Positions 1 to 10,840 of a DNA stretch of 64,000 bases are shown here, piece by piece. This stretch comes from Ornithodoros turicata (lineage: Eukaryota; Arthropoda; Arachnida; Ixodida; Argasidae): the NCBI RefSeq assembly GCF_037126465.1, contig NC_088201.1, forward strand, positions 129,828,665-129,892,664, in the 5' to 3' direction. A model generated the notes under the pieces. That model was not told the DNA's origin. It made no database searches and was given only the letters and a program-made list of their open reading frames with translations. The position numbers and the translations under genes were made by a program. Each line of letters starts with the position of its first letter. The stretch's first letter is position 1.

Positions 1-199
1 AAAGCTGAGATGGTGGCGTTCCCTTATAAATACCCTTGCAATGAAAGGCAACGCAAAAAGTCCTTGCCTTCACCACATCGGGTATGGCACCCGAACTCCT
101 GACAACTAATTTTTGCATGAAACATTGACAGAGAGGCTCAGACACAACCGGCAGTCCTACATAGATAGGTAGAAATCCAGCGAACCGGTAGAGATGTAG

Positions 200-375
200 G
201 AAGGGAGTTGCCTCAGGACAGAAGCCGCCTATATTTCGAACAGAGACTGCTCTTCTTCTGGGCACCGTCCTTATCATTGGCATGCTATTTAAAGGGTTAG
301 GTGTGACGTGTTTAAAGGTTCATGCGAATTGTGGGTCAACAGCCCGGAGGGAAGAAAGGGTCCGTACGGGCTTCG
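200..375. repeat. Left arm of inverted repeat flanking a PLE fragment
   Basis: This stretch matches the reverse complement of 1241-1412 with few mismatches, including the shared blocks GCCTCAGGACAGAAGCCG and CCCGGAGGGAAGAAAGGGTC. The two arms bracket the GIY-YIG coding remnant between them. Penelope-like elements commonly end in partly inverted pseudo-LTR sequence, so this is read as the element's flanking repeat. Confidence 0.7.
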
Positions 376-387
376 TCGGACTTAGCA

Positions 388-921
388 ATATATTCACCTA
401 TCCCATAAAGATGACATACCGACGCGCAAAAAACGTAGCAGACTCCTTGGTCAATGTCAAAATCAGCAAAACGAGCACCACGTACACAGGAACACGACCC
501 TGCAACCTCCAGCGCTGCAAAACATGCAAGCACGTTCAACACGCTAGCTACATCAAAAGCACTGCGAGCAATTACACCCACCCCGTTAACCATGCATTCA
601 CATGCAAGCTCCAATGTCACATATTGCATTGAATGCGGCGACTGCTCTACGCGATACATTGGTGAAACCGGCCAACAAATGAACAACCGCCTTACCGGAC
701 ACAGAACCGACACGTCCAACAAACTCCCCAAAGCAGTCGCCGAACACTTTAACGTTCCTGGTCACAATTTTGACAACATTAAACTATGTATTCTAGAAAC
801 CGGGTTTAGATCCACACGTGACAGACGTGATAGGGAGTCTTATCTCATATACAAGTTCAACGCTCTTCACCCGTCCGGTATCAACAAATCACAAGGCACC
901 CTAGAAACAATTCACAAATAA
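388..921 (+). pseudogene. Penelope-like element C-terminus, GIY-YIG endonuclease, frameshifted
   Basis: The stretch encodes the end of a Penelope-like retroelement polyprotein: a linker (KMTYRRAKN) and a cysteine cluster (CNLQRCKTC), then a GIY-YIG type endonuclease block (TRYIGETGQQMNNRL, then a conserved HFNVPGH and an RESYLIYKF end). The linker and the endonuclease are in different frames, with the shift near 600-625. The reverse transcriptase is missing. The same domain order occurs intact in the larger element at 22220-23602. The coding part ends at a TAA just after 918 and is bracketed by inverted repeats at 200-375 and 1241-1412. It is a dead fragment. The family call is secure; the subfamily is not. 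Confidence 0.8.
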
Positions 922-1240
922 AATATGCTTTTCCCTTCTACCTCCATTATCATCTGTTATGTTCTGCATGGCCACTGCTTTCTGCTTTCTTTATTGCATG
1001 CCACAACTTTGTATTACAAATATTTATAAAAAAAAAAACTCTTTCCTCGTTCTGGAATTTTCCCCACGTAGCCACTAACCTTCTCATCTTTCGCTATGCT
1101 TGCCAATTCTTGCCTGTTGTCCCGTTTCATCCACGTGTTCGTGAACCTTCCACTTTTCTGTAACCGGTCTGTAGCCTAGATCACTACGTTCACATAATCC
1201 CCTCCACACTCTAACAAAGCAGCCATTCACTCCGGCCGTA

Positions 1241-1412
1241 GAAGCCCGTACGGACCCTTTCTTCCTTCCGGGCTGTTGACCCACAGTTCGCATGAACCTT
1301 TAAACACGTCACACCTAACCCTTTAAATACCATGCCAATGATGAGGACGGTGCCCAGAAGAAGAACAGTCTCTGTTCGAAATATCGTCGGCTTCTGTCCT
1401 GAGGCAACTCCC
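1241..1412. repeat. Right arm of inverted repeat flanking the PLE fragment
   Basis: Reverse-complement partner of 200-375. It is interrupted at its outer end by a SINE; the arm resumes after the SINE at 1746 with a few bases that still match the left arm. Confidence 0.7.
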
Positions 1413-1729
1413 CCCCCCACCAGCTCCGGTGGCGCAGCGGTAACGCGTGCGCTTGGAGACTGGGAGGTCCGCGGTTCGAATCCGCGGGCCGGCTGTGCCG
1501 TCTGGGGTTTTTCCTGGGTTTCCCTCAGATGTGTAATAGGCGTATGCCGGCACAGTTCCCCTGAAGTCGGCCCATGGACGCAGCTATCCTCCCCCCGAGC
1601 GGATTCCGCTCGGTCTTCCACTTCACCCTCTCCTCCTCTCCACCACCTTTCCCTTCCCGAGAAACATGCCGCCTAATCAGGCAGGCAGACCTCTCGGGTT
1701 CCTCCCAACGACACTCCTCCTCCTCCTCC
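1413..1729 (+). mobile_element. tRNA-derived SINE (tick Ruka-like) with 16-bp target duplication
   Basis: Near the 5' end are RNA polymerase III promoter boxes: A-box-like TGGCGCAGCGGTAACGCG and B box GGTTCGAATCC. The downstream body contains the GGTTTTTCCTGGGTTTCCC block typical of tick tRNA-derived SINEs. The 3' end is a TCC-rich simple tail. The 16-base word TCCTGAGGCAACTCCC occurs at both 1397-1412 and 1730-1745, which is a target-site duplication and shows retroposition into the older inverted-repeat arm. It is not a functional tRNA: the body runs on for over 200 bases past the tRNA-like head. Confidence 0.85.
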
Positions 1730-2118
1730 TCCTGAGGCAACTCCCTTCCGGCAGTCCTTTAGTTTGCCATTGTTTCCTGCTTTCTGCAGCCGGAATGGAG
1801 GCTACAAAAAAGGCTCCGCACCACGTGATAGCAAAAGGCCAATGAAAGAGACAAGACGCCGTAGACGGCTTGAGAGGAGGAAAGCAGCGATCCTCAAACC
1901 TTCCCGCTAACAGAATGGCGTAAATGCAGGCTAGCTGGTGGATAAATTCCATGATAGGCAAGCCTGAGCGATGGGCAAGACACGTAAACAAACACAAACA
2001 CGAAGGCTCGAACCAGCAAGTCGTTTAATTGATAACAACGAACTTCATGAACATGTAGACGGTGCGAGGGAAGACAGAGGGGAATATGGAATTGAGGACA
2101 AAGTGAGTTGAAGGAAGG

Positions 2119-2583
2119 TCAGAAGAGGCGCTTGAAGGCCGGGTGGATACATACAGACGGCACACTAATAGAATTGCCCACATTCTGTATGGCCAACGCT
2201 TCTCTCAAAAGACGTTTTCGCCTGTCTGGTTGCCACGCCAGCAGCGTCGTCTGGGACCATAGTGATTGACAATTATTACAGATTCTTAGATGGTCCGACA
2301 AATTTGAATCTGGGCTGTTTTTATGCTGGCCCAACCTTTGGCTAACGCACTGAGATGTTTGACCTATGTATACAAAGCCACAAGCTAACGGGATTCTATA
2401 CACAACATTTTTTGCACAAGGAACAAACTTGATGGTTCTGTGTTCAACATTACAGCCAGACTCTGGTTTCGAAAAAGGCGTTAAACGACCTAACCTGAAG
2501 TTGTTCCTAAAGAGGAGGCGGACCCCAATCTCATTCGACATAGCTTTCAAATTATGTGAAATCTTGTGGTAGTACGGAACCAC
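2119..2583 (-). pseudogene. Penelope-like element GIY-YIG fragment, second subfamily
   Basis: This 154-codon minus-strand frame ends in a GIY-YIG type endonuclease block: the cysteine-containing segment FVPCAKNVVYRIPLACG leads into GFVYIGQTSQCVSQRL, followed by SDHLRIC. It is a different subfamily from the copies at 388-921 and 22220-23602, since the spacing and the C-terminal part differ. No reverse transcriptase is found upstream on the minus strand, so only the end of the polyprotein is present. A degenerate repeat at 1840-2000 that is partly shared with 36290-36360 may belong to the same element. Confidence 0.7.
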
Positions 2584-2640
2584 TGCAATTTTCTTGTTTT
2601 TCTCACCTTCTTACATTAAACGTTTCGGGCGAGCTTGAAA

Positions 2641-2871
2641 CTGAGCAAGTAGATTGTGCTGAATTACCTTAAACTCACATCCTGCTCTTTGTAATTTGCC
2701 GGTCTGTAGCTTGAGAGCACTGAACACAATAGTTTGATAAATTCCTTGATAACCAGTGCCTTGACCAAGTCTTGCTCGCATTTTGGCTTCAGTGCTCTCA
2801 AGCTACAGACCGCCAAATTACAAAGAGCAGGATATGAGTTTAAGCTAATACAGCACAATCTACTTGCTCAG
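2641..2871. repeat. Long hairpin inverted repeat, about 84-bp arms
   Basis: Arms 2641-2723 and 2788-2871 are reverse complements with only about four to five mismatches, separated by a loop of about 64 bases. No coding content is recognised. The stem could fold in RNA or extrude as a cruciform. It is probably a foldback MITE or the tip of the PLE on its left. Confidence 0.75.
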
Positions 2872-4741
2872 TTTTTAAACCAGTTAAAAAGTTAACAAAA
2901 AATCGGCCAACCTGTCCCCGCTCGACCTCACTTTTCCCTCCAGCGACCGTCCGGAGTAGGTAGATTATGAAAATAAACTTCAGGTGCCAGATGAGCGCTG
3001 TTCTGTCCATGTCTGTGTTTTGTATGGTGTTCATTATGATAGTGACTGTTCGTTGTTCTGTTGTTGGCGGCAACAAGTATAAAAGCAGCGCAGCACTAAG
3101 CGTTGCTTCAATTCACGCTTGAGAATGATCGCTGCATCGCTATGATCACTAATTTGCCCGTCACTTCGAATAGCAACTTTGCTAGACATTCAGTTAATGT
3201 CTCATTCAGCCTTTCCCCTCTCTTTTTCTTTTTTAATTTGCATTAAACATATCCCCCTCCCCTCAGCCGGAGGAGTGTTCTTGTCGTCAGATGTCAGATA
3301 CAATCAAGTCAGATACAATATATCGCAATATACCGTCGCCGGCACGTCGCGGCATCAGGAGTTGAACATCCATTCGCTGTGTTACACACCAACATAGCCA
3401 AGCAGTGTCCCAGAAAACACAACGTGTCCCAGGGATGTCCCCACAGTATATTCACGTCCTCGTCCCGTTCAGTACAGCCAGGGGTCATCCCACGGACAAC
3501 ATCATGGGACTGTCCCATAGGGATCACATTTTTATTTCCCCGGGCTCGCTGACAAGGACAACTCCGGGTAAAATTTTGCGCTGTATAACTCACTGTCGTT
3601 GTACCTTTGAAAAGCAATCTCCAAATCTCGAGAAGCCATAGATCAAAGAAATTAGCCGTTTTCCCCTCGTAATAACTAAATTGGCTGTTCATCGCAGTAT
3701 AGTTTCGGTTTCAGTGTACGAAGTTTTTAAAATCCATATTCTATAGTGTTTATATTCTTCCAAAAAGGACTAAAAACTTTTCAACTGCCTATCAAAGCCC
3801 AATACATTAAATATGTAACGAAAATAATATATTGAACAAACAGAAGAGCATTTACAGGTGGCGCCCCAGTTCCTTACACAATCAGAGCGCGCACATGTGT
3901 GGCTGCCGCAGTTTCTTTCTGTTGTTGTGTTGTCACTTTTGGTAGCGACGATGGAAGTTTCACGTAAGGATTAGTGTTCTTCGTTGGCCTATCGTCGTGA
4001 GACTCGCTTACATTTCACGTTTACGATGCTCAAATGGTCGCGGGCAACGATTTTTAGAAGGACGAAACGAGGCGCAGACCAAAGTTTCGAAACTGTATCG
4101 GCGAGTAGTTGGGATGGCAGCGTTGGCGTCCCCCGCGTTTCAAACGCAAACACTTCTGAAAATTACTTCGAAACAGCCTGCACTTCAGTGTCGGAACACG
4201 AGTTTGGTGGACGTGTAGCTATAAAGGAAGACCATGTAGCTTGTTGCATGATGGCAGTGCTGTTGTGATTAGCGGGGTGGCATTGAGTAGTGTGACAAAT
4301 GAACTCTGTATTATTGGGAGGAAATTTCGACATGTCGAAGACCTGTACTCCTACCCATGTGCATCATCAGTTTTAGACATCCACGTGGTTTATCACCTGT
4401 CAAGAATCAGTGTTTGCCCATTGTCGCAAGTAAGAATGAAGTGCATGAAACTCCCAGTCGGGACAAATCGGCATGCAATGTTTCCTTTACCTCACACGGG
4501 GCCGTAGTTAAGTAGCTTCTGTCAGTTGGTGCAACACGATTTCTTTGTGGTCTTGTTATGCCCTGGGGGCTATGCAGTCCTTCTGTTGTCTTCAGTTTTA
4601 TGTTCACAATGCTTCCGAACTCCCCATCTTGCATTTGTGCTGATCACATGTTGTCTGCGTCAAAACATCTATTCTTTGTCATGTTACTTTTATATGCTGC
4701 ATTTGCATGTCACATTGTGTAATAGTCTGTTGAAGTATCTT

Positions 4742-6339
4742 GATTGTTTACGAGGGGAGCGATTTGGCTTGTATGCCATTGTAAAGTTTTTGGACGACAG
4801 TGTGGCAGTGGTGCCATGCACATGGCTTGCAGACGACGGCTGCTTTTGGCCACCCCCAAAAGACCAGAAGAAAGTAAGTCTGATTGTGCGTAAGCTCAAG
4901 GAACCACAGCCCACCTGGAAGCTGCTGCCGTGCAAGGTCCTGGAGAGATATAGTATTGTGTAATATTGATCATGGGTTCTGTGTTTTACAAACAATATTT
5001 CGTGTAGCAACATATGATTCGGCACGTGCAGAGCTGCGTCTTGCGGAAGCGACATCTGATCTGAACCCTGATATTCAATATGGACGTGGCAAGCGGCGAC
5101 GAATAAGTACAATCTACACTGACAGCGAGGAGCCCTTGCCACCCACCCCACCCCACCCCACCCAGACCTAAATGCCTATCATACACACAGAGAAGTAATA
5201 AAGAGTTGCTACTCAGTACCGTATAGAATCGTAATTTCCTGGCACGTTCATTACTGTCAATCATCATACATCCATTTAGGTCCTTCTTTGTTCTTTTTTC
5301 TATTTTTCAGAAGGACGAGCTAGGGACGCTGAACATCTGTCTGAAACAGGCCTCGCCCAGCCGAAGCCAGCTTGTGACCAGTACAACGGTCCTTCTCATC
5401 CTCAGCAGTTACCGGTCAGCTCAAGGAATGATCTTGGTAAGTCATTCATATGAACAGGATGTTTATATTTTCCATGGAGAAGCAGAACGAATATTACTGC
5501 CCTTACTCTGTTTTATTTACCTAGTTCCCGCTCACTTGGTGGTGACTGAGATACCGTCGTCCAGCCTAAGTCAACTGCCTAGAACTGGCATTGAGCAAGA
5601 TCGAACCGTCTGTGGTAAGCACGCTCTGTGATGAACTTACGGAAGCAGTAACTGTTGCATAGAGTAATTACTGTTGACTTGGTGCATCTACGTGGCAGTC
5701 CTTTGCAGGGTTTTGTGATGTGCAACATTCATTATCCACCCAGTGATAAGATGATGTGGTTGTGACAGACATTTAGAGAACACATAGATAAAGTAGTAGA
5801 CAGCATCGGTGAAAATGAATAAATTGCACACTTTTCACAAGAATAAAGAAGGTCTGGTAAACGTGTTCAACATGAGTAAGGCTTGCTGCACTGTCCAGGG
5901 AAGGATAATCCTTATCAAGCAATGACGTTGAATGGCGACTTGCGCACAGAGGCTGAAGTTTTTTTATCTGGCCTCGTGCTTGTCCTATGTGCTTCTTTGT
6001 CCATGTGTTGGACGCAGTTTCAGCTGACTCTCTACCGTTACATCGTTATTTTCTTTGTTAGTTGCAGACCGTCATACTCCAAGGCTTTAAATGGAAAGAT
6101 TGCAGATGTATGCATCCCAAAGCTTCCTTTTCAGCGCCGGCTAAGACATTGGTGTCGTGCTCATTATATGTACTTGCTTAATGCTAAGACTCTTTTCCAT
6201 TGCAGGTGCGATAAGTAGAACCCCAGATTGTGGCACTATGGCGGACATCGAAAAGGCTACCATGACTTGGCTGCGTCATGCTAAAGATCGAATCAACAGA
6301 AAGTCCCCCCTGGATCAAACCTGCACGCCAAGTGAATGA
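4742..6339 (+). CDS. Multi-exon gene with WPP-motif N-terminal domain (DUF4806-type protein, partial)
   Basis: I read exons about 4742-4952, 5008-5106, 5311-5436, 5525-5614 and 6206-6339, all joining in frame (phase 1 junctions). The first two encode AIVKFLDDSVAVVPCTWL, then CFWPPPKDQ, then TYDSARAELRLAEATSDL. This is the domain found at the N-terminus of animal DUF4806 and related proteins, many of them multicopy. The last exon gives a helical stretch (DIEKATMTWLRHAKDRI) and stops at TGA 6337-6339; no full DUF4806 domain is present. The donors at 4953 and 5107 are weak, and the true start is not clear. The gene lies wholly inside the inverted ends of a DNA transposon, so it may be element-borne cargo rather than a host gene. 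Its function is unknown. Confidence 0.6.
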
Positions 6340-6754
6340 GACGAAGAGTCTTCAATATGCAACGGAAGCTAATTTGCTGTATCATCTGCACCACGTTATT
6401 CATCTTTGTGCCTAACATTTGTTCTGCAGGATACAGTGATATATGTGATATCTGCAGGATATATGTGATGAGCCATACTAATCTTCTTTTAGCCTTACGA
6501 TTTGTGCCAAGGGAGCTTCCATGAGGATGATTGCATTCATCTGTATAAGACATTTTAATCTTCTAGTCTCGGGGAAGTATGTCATACCTCAATTTAAAGT
6601 TTGCAAAGACATTTCATATTATTTTTTACAGTGCAATGCACTGCGTCCACATAAGGCATTCTAGTCATTTTAGTCATATGGTGTTTTTATATCTTTTACA
6701 TCGAGGCCCTATATTTAGCTTGTATTTGTGGTTTACATTGATATTTCATTGAAC

Positions 6755-6760
6755 AATAAA
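6755..6760 (+). terminator. AATAAA poly(A) signal of the transposon-borne gene
   Basis: AATAAA lies 416 bases past the stop codon at 6339 and is followed by a T/G-rich stretch. It marks the likely 3' end of the gene, just before the subterminal repeats of the transposon. Confidence 0.5.
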
Positions 6761-7073
6761 ACGTCTTGTTTGCGTAACTTGCGCTACTTTCTGCTTGTTG
6801 CGGTAACGACTATATCTTAAACAGCCTGGCTGTGAGGCTGTTGGTGGCAGGTTAATGGTGCAGAAAGTGACAGAAATATTATCCCACACTTGTCCCATAA
6901 GGGTCCGAGGCGTGTCTCCTCTGACTGCCCTGGGACAAGTTCGGGATGTCATTAGGAGTCTCACTTTGACAGTTTGGTGACACTGCCAGGACTTGTGACA
7001 TCCCAGGGATGTCAACTTTCTCCCGCGATGGCATCCTCAGGAGAGCCTTGGGATGTGTTTGTGTTTTCTGGGG

Positions 7074-8236
7074 TAATAAGCCCACCACAATTTATGGTCA
7101 ACTTACCAATCATCTAAACGAGAATTAGCCGATGCAGGCTATAAACGTGGACGACACAAACACGCAAATTTGAGTTCATCCGTGCCCGGCGCCTTTTGTT
7201 TTGTCACCACATGTGACCAACAATGGCGGCTAAGTTTGCGCCCGCCGACATATCAGCTTGAACTGAAACAACACGCGACTAGCGTAAATGTTATCTGACT
7301 ATAAAATGCAAAGTCGCGCGCGGGAAACTGCCAACGGCGAACTGTGACTAACCCAGACATTGCAAACACCCAAGTAACTAACATAATAATAAACTAACGA
7401 ACATGCAGCCCTGCTAAGCCGCATGGCTGCTAAAATGTGGCTTTCGTTCGCTAATACGACTTGGACACATATAGAAGGCCGTGAATTTGTGTGGTTAGTG
7501 ATGTTATGTTCTTAATCACGACACATCATTTTACGAAGCAGCATTTTCCATGGTTTTCCTTGTTTCCAGAACATGAATCCATCCCATCCTAAAGTTGGCA
7601 ATACGAGAACATGGATTTCGAGTACGTAGGTTTCAGGACCAGGAATATAGAGGTCCTCCCTTATTCATCACTTGACAGGGAGAAAGCAGGAGAAAAGAAA
7701 ATGAAAGAAAGGAGAAAGAAAAGAAAACCGGGCAGCACTGACCCAGATAGAAGCGCGTCGCCGCTTTCCACTTTTATGACATCACCAGTTGTGTTTTTTC
7801 CTTCTCCTCCTTGTTTAACCCAGGAGCGAGTCGAGCGGGAACGCGCGCGGCAATGTTCAGGTGTATTTTTTTCTACGAAAAATACTGCGTACAGAGAAAT
7901 TTTTTGTGTTAATCATCAAGTTAAATTACCTGCTTCCACAACGCGTTCGGAACGGAAAATTTTTTAGATGGCATTTTGAGCTCCTTTAACATATGCTCTA
8001 ATCTCAGCACACAGCACAACACGGCATTTGCGAGCAGCTTGCATCACGCTATTGATAACAGAATAGCGGAGGCAACCTGGATGTGAACTGAACGATGCGC
8101 CCTTGTAGCTGCGTCATATGTAGATGTGTGTCTTATCTTTGCGTATGGCTATGACTCAGCTGAAACAAAAGGAAACAGGAAACAGTTTCAGATGGAGTGC
8201 GAACTCGGGTCACGCGGACAATTCAATGCCGTCCAC
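7074..8236. other. Intergenic stretch, no gene recognised
   Basis: A 118-codon open frame at 7611-7967 is rich in K, R and S and passes through purine-rich simple sequence. It has no recognisable domain and I do not regard it as a gene. Confidence 0.4.
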
Positions 8237-8437
8237 GTCTGCCAGGAAATAACAGAGTTTTAGTGCAGCGTACGGTATCGCCTTTGCATACGAAACGGGT
8301 AACGTTGTGCTTCAGCGCAATGCCCAAAGCTCTGTTTTTGTCGCACGCGGGCGCAGAACCGCCAACACTATCCCTTGCGTGTGCAAAGGCGATAGCGTAC
8401 GATATACTAAAACTCACTATTATCTGGATGACAGGTA
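8237..8437. repeat. Imperfect inverted repeat (MITE-like)
   Basis: The segments 8237-8290 and 8385-8437 are imperfect reverse complements, sharing blocks such as ATCGCCTTTGCA and GAGTTTTAGT. The minus strand through this hairpin happens to read as a small signal-peptide-like frame, but the repeat explains it better. Confidence 0.5.
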
Positions 8438-8645
8438 ATTTCATGTTGTCTGTTTCGACGCCGTTGGAAACGTTCGCTTCCAACTGAAATAAATTAGATT
8501 GTGACTTAGCCTCTCCGGAGTGCTTGAGATTATTCGATATATTCCCGTTGCTACAGCAGAACTGCACCGCACACGAACTAGAACGCGCACGGAATAAGAA
8601 CAAAACAAAACAGAATCGCGGTTCCAATCGCCTCATCAGACACAA

Positions 8646-10188
8646 TGTTTTGTTCTCCGTTCAACATTGTTTGACCTGGCTGTAATGTGAAAGCACGTAA
8701 CGTAAGATGGCAGATAAAACAACAAGGAGTTCCAGCTGTCTACTTTTATAATCCCTCCCGTCTGGCACGTCCTATAGTTAATTAATTTCCAAACAGCGAC
8801 CGGGACAAACAACTGCTCTGCAGACAGTCTGGATATGTCTCGAACAAGATTTAAACCTTTATTACTTCTTCAGACTTCATCATATATGATGTATATGAAA
8901 CGTCTTTCGAATTCGACAGTCTCCGTAATTATGTGCCCTTGGTCATTTTGATGGCATGAGGCTGTATAACTCAGCTAACTTAGCGATTTTCTCAGCAAAC
9001 TCAGCAAACACAGAGCAAGAAACAGCGCTTCTTTCTTCGCAATTGTGCCGTATGTATATGTCGCAAGATTTTATAATACTGGATATATCACGGTTGACGG
9101 TCTGATTGCAAGTATTTTCGTCGATCGAAAAGAATTATGTACCTAGTACTCTTAGAACAGAGCGTGAAATGCAGCCTCTACTCTGTGACATTCATTTACT
9201 CTCGCGAATGTACTCTCAAAGGAACTATTTAGCCCCCATATGAAGTAAAATTACTCCTTTTCTCTGAGAGCGTGGTAGTGGTACATAAACTGAGTGTGGA
9301 TGTAGTAATGTCACATGTCATATAGACTAATCTGGCATTAAGAATACCCAATGTGTGACCGAAGGCGATGAAGCTGCTGAGCTGCAGGATCCAGAGTAGG
9401 TTGTGAAAGCCTTGGCCCCTGATGGAATTCATAAGAACATCGTATTGTTCTCAGTCAAAGCCGATTCAAAGTTGAAAGTTTTGTCGAAACCAAAGCTGAT
9501 TCCCCTCAGGGTTCAAGAAATCAATGGATCATTTTTTTGAGGTTTACACGAAGTTACAAAACCACGTGGGCGTATATAAATACATTTTGTAGAGCGCATG
9601 TCACTGCTAGCAACACTGTTCAAATGTAATAAATATAGGCACACCGTCGACGGATTGTTGGAGTACCAGTAACGTTACAAGATCCCAGCAACGTACATTT
9701 GTAACGAATATAGTTACTTGTTCGACAACCAATTTCAAAAGAAAGGCTTCGTTACGTGGAACAGCACTGATTACAGTAAAACAGTCACTTGTCAGCTTGT
9801 GTTATGCACAACCGTTACCACTGTACACTTTTTTGCAAACCTGCGACGAGAAAGAGCAGAAAAAAGGCCCCATGGGATGATGTAGCCATTGCAAGGCGAC
9901 TAGTTCGACGGCAGTCAGGTTACAATTAGGTTAAGGTTATATTTCTTTCCCAAACTTGATATCGCGCCGCGGAGTTGTGGAATCAGATTTCTTTTAACCA
10001 GATAAAACTGCATCCCATTTCGAAGACGTTAGTGAACAAGATAAGTCAGCTCTCGTACAGCTGTCCCTGATATCGTTTTTTTTTTTAAATTGCGTGTTAG
10101 CGCCTCGAAGCAGCTGTAGCTATGAGGGGAGTGCAGATGTGGGCATATGGAGATAGGACAGCAGGAAGGAGTGGGGGACAGGGGGGGT
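8646..10188. other. AT-rich intergenic or intronic stretch, nothing recognised
   Basis: No domain, exon with good splice sites, or repeat structure was recognised here. It may contain the next introns and exons of the M13 gene, which continues leftwards on the minus strand, but I could not identify them. Confidence 0.4.
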
Positions 10189-10189
10189 T

Positions 10190-10385
10190 AGTATGCGTCC
10201 GGGGCCGACTTCAGGGGGAACTGTGCCGACATTCACCTGGAAAGTCTCGGAAAACCCAGGGAAAAAATTAGGCAGCAGTGACGGTGTTAGGATTCAAACC
10301 CACCACCTCCCAGTCTTCAGGAAGATCTTGGCTAACACCAACGAGCGGGTCTCCTTAACCAGCTCGGCCGTGAAGCTGGTCTTTA
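10190..10385 (-). mobile_element. tRNA-derived SINE, minus strand
   Basis: Read on the minus strand it has the same plan as the SINE at 1413-1729: a tRNA-like head with GAGCTGGTTAAGG, a B-box-like GGTTTGAATCC, a block resembling CCTGGGTTTTCCGAG, and GTCGGCACAGTTCCCC further on. It is more diverged than the first copy and no target duplication is evident. Confidence 0.7.
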
Positions 10386-10448
10386 TATAACTGTCGTAAG
10401 TTTTCTGATGCTACGATGTCGTGAAGAAAAATAATAACGAAAGAATGA

Positions 10449-10511
10449 AGCACGACGTCAGAGTAGCTATTTAATACGTGTGCTTTCGGGCAGAGCCTGC
10501 CCTTCTTCAGC
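10449..10511 (-). ncRNA. Hammerhead-ribozyme-like motif, isolated
   Basis: On the minus strand the box CTGAAGA is followed by a six-base-pair stem (GGGCAG/CTGCCC) and GAAA, which is the core order of a hammerhead ribozyme. A possible stem III pairs AGCAC with GTGCT about 25 bases later. Stem I is weak. One extra A separates the CTGAAGA box from stem II, as in the other motifs of this window. It may be a relic of a PLE pseudo-LTR. Activity is doubtful. Confidence 0.35.
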
Positions 10512-10613
10512 TTCAGCTTCGTTATTGTTTTTCTTGACGACATTTCAGCGAGCTCGACTGTGTATTATTCTACCCTCTTGATGCTACGATGGTATGGAAA
10601 CACGAATACTCAC

Positions 10614-10840
10614 GAATATGCAGTACTTTGTGGGTTCTTCTCCATTTGGGCTCACTATCAGATGGAACGGGTTCCCCTGTTTTTTGTAGATGTTTTCCAT
10701 GTCTAGTCCAACCCGTGAGGCCTTGTATAAATGCTGCCAATCTGATGCGTCTTCAGTAGGGGGCCAGATGGGCCAGCGAGAAATTCCAGCATCACGCATT
10801 ATCGTCCCGAATGCATGTAATTCTTCTTCCTCCCAGACAT
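10614..10840 (-). CDS. M13 peptidase exon, third seen
   Basis: The exon lies between acceptor ATAATTTCAG and donor GTGAGT and is 227 bp. It enters in phase 1 and leaves in phase 0. It encodes DVWEEEELHAFGTIMRDAG, then the RWPIWPP turn typical of M13 N-terminal domains, and ends GEEPTKYCIF. Confidence 0.85.

Larger units (their letters stand above)
3409..7073. mobile_element. DNA transposon carrying a multi-exon gene
   Basis: The ends are inverted copies of CCCAGAAAACACAA (3409-3422 and the complement ending at 7073). Both subterminal regions, about 200 bases each, are loaded with GGGATGTCC/CATCCC and GTCCCA words in both orientations, a pattern usual for transposase binding sites. Between them lies a gene with exons and its own poly(A) signal (about 4742-6760). 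No transposase is recognised, and no target duplication is clear. A 946-bp element with related ends lies at 35049-35994. The superfamily is unassigned. Confidence 0.55.

Noticed and set aside
1421..1500. tRNA gene with clear A and B boxes
   Set aside because: The tRNA-like head continues into a long SINE body and the unit has a 16-bp target duplication; it is a SINE, not a tRNA gene.
8260..8450. Small secreted cysteine peptide on the minus strand (signal-peptide-like start)
   Set aside because: The region is an imperfect inverted repeat, which accounts for the frame; there are no splice sites or homologues recognised.
9229..9432. Further M13 peptidase exon on the minus strand
   Set aside because: Contains a chance FGH and hydrophobic run but no HExxH, ExxxD or matching splice phase.
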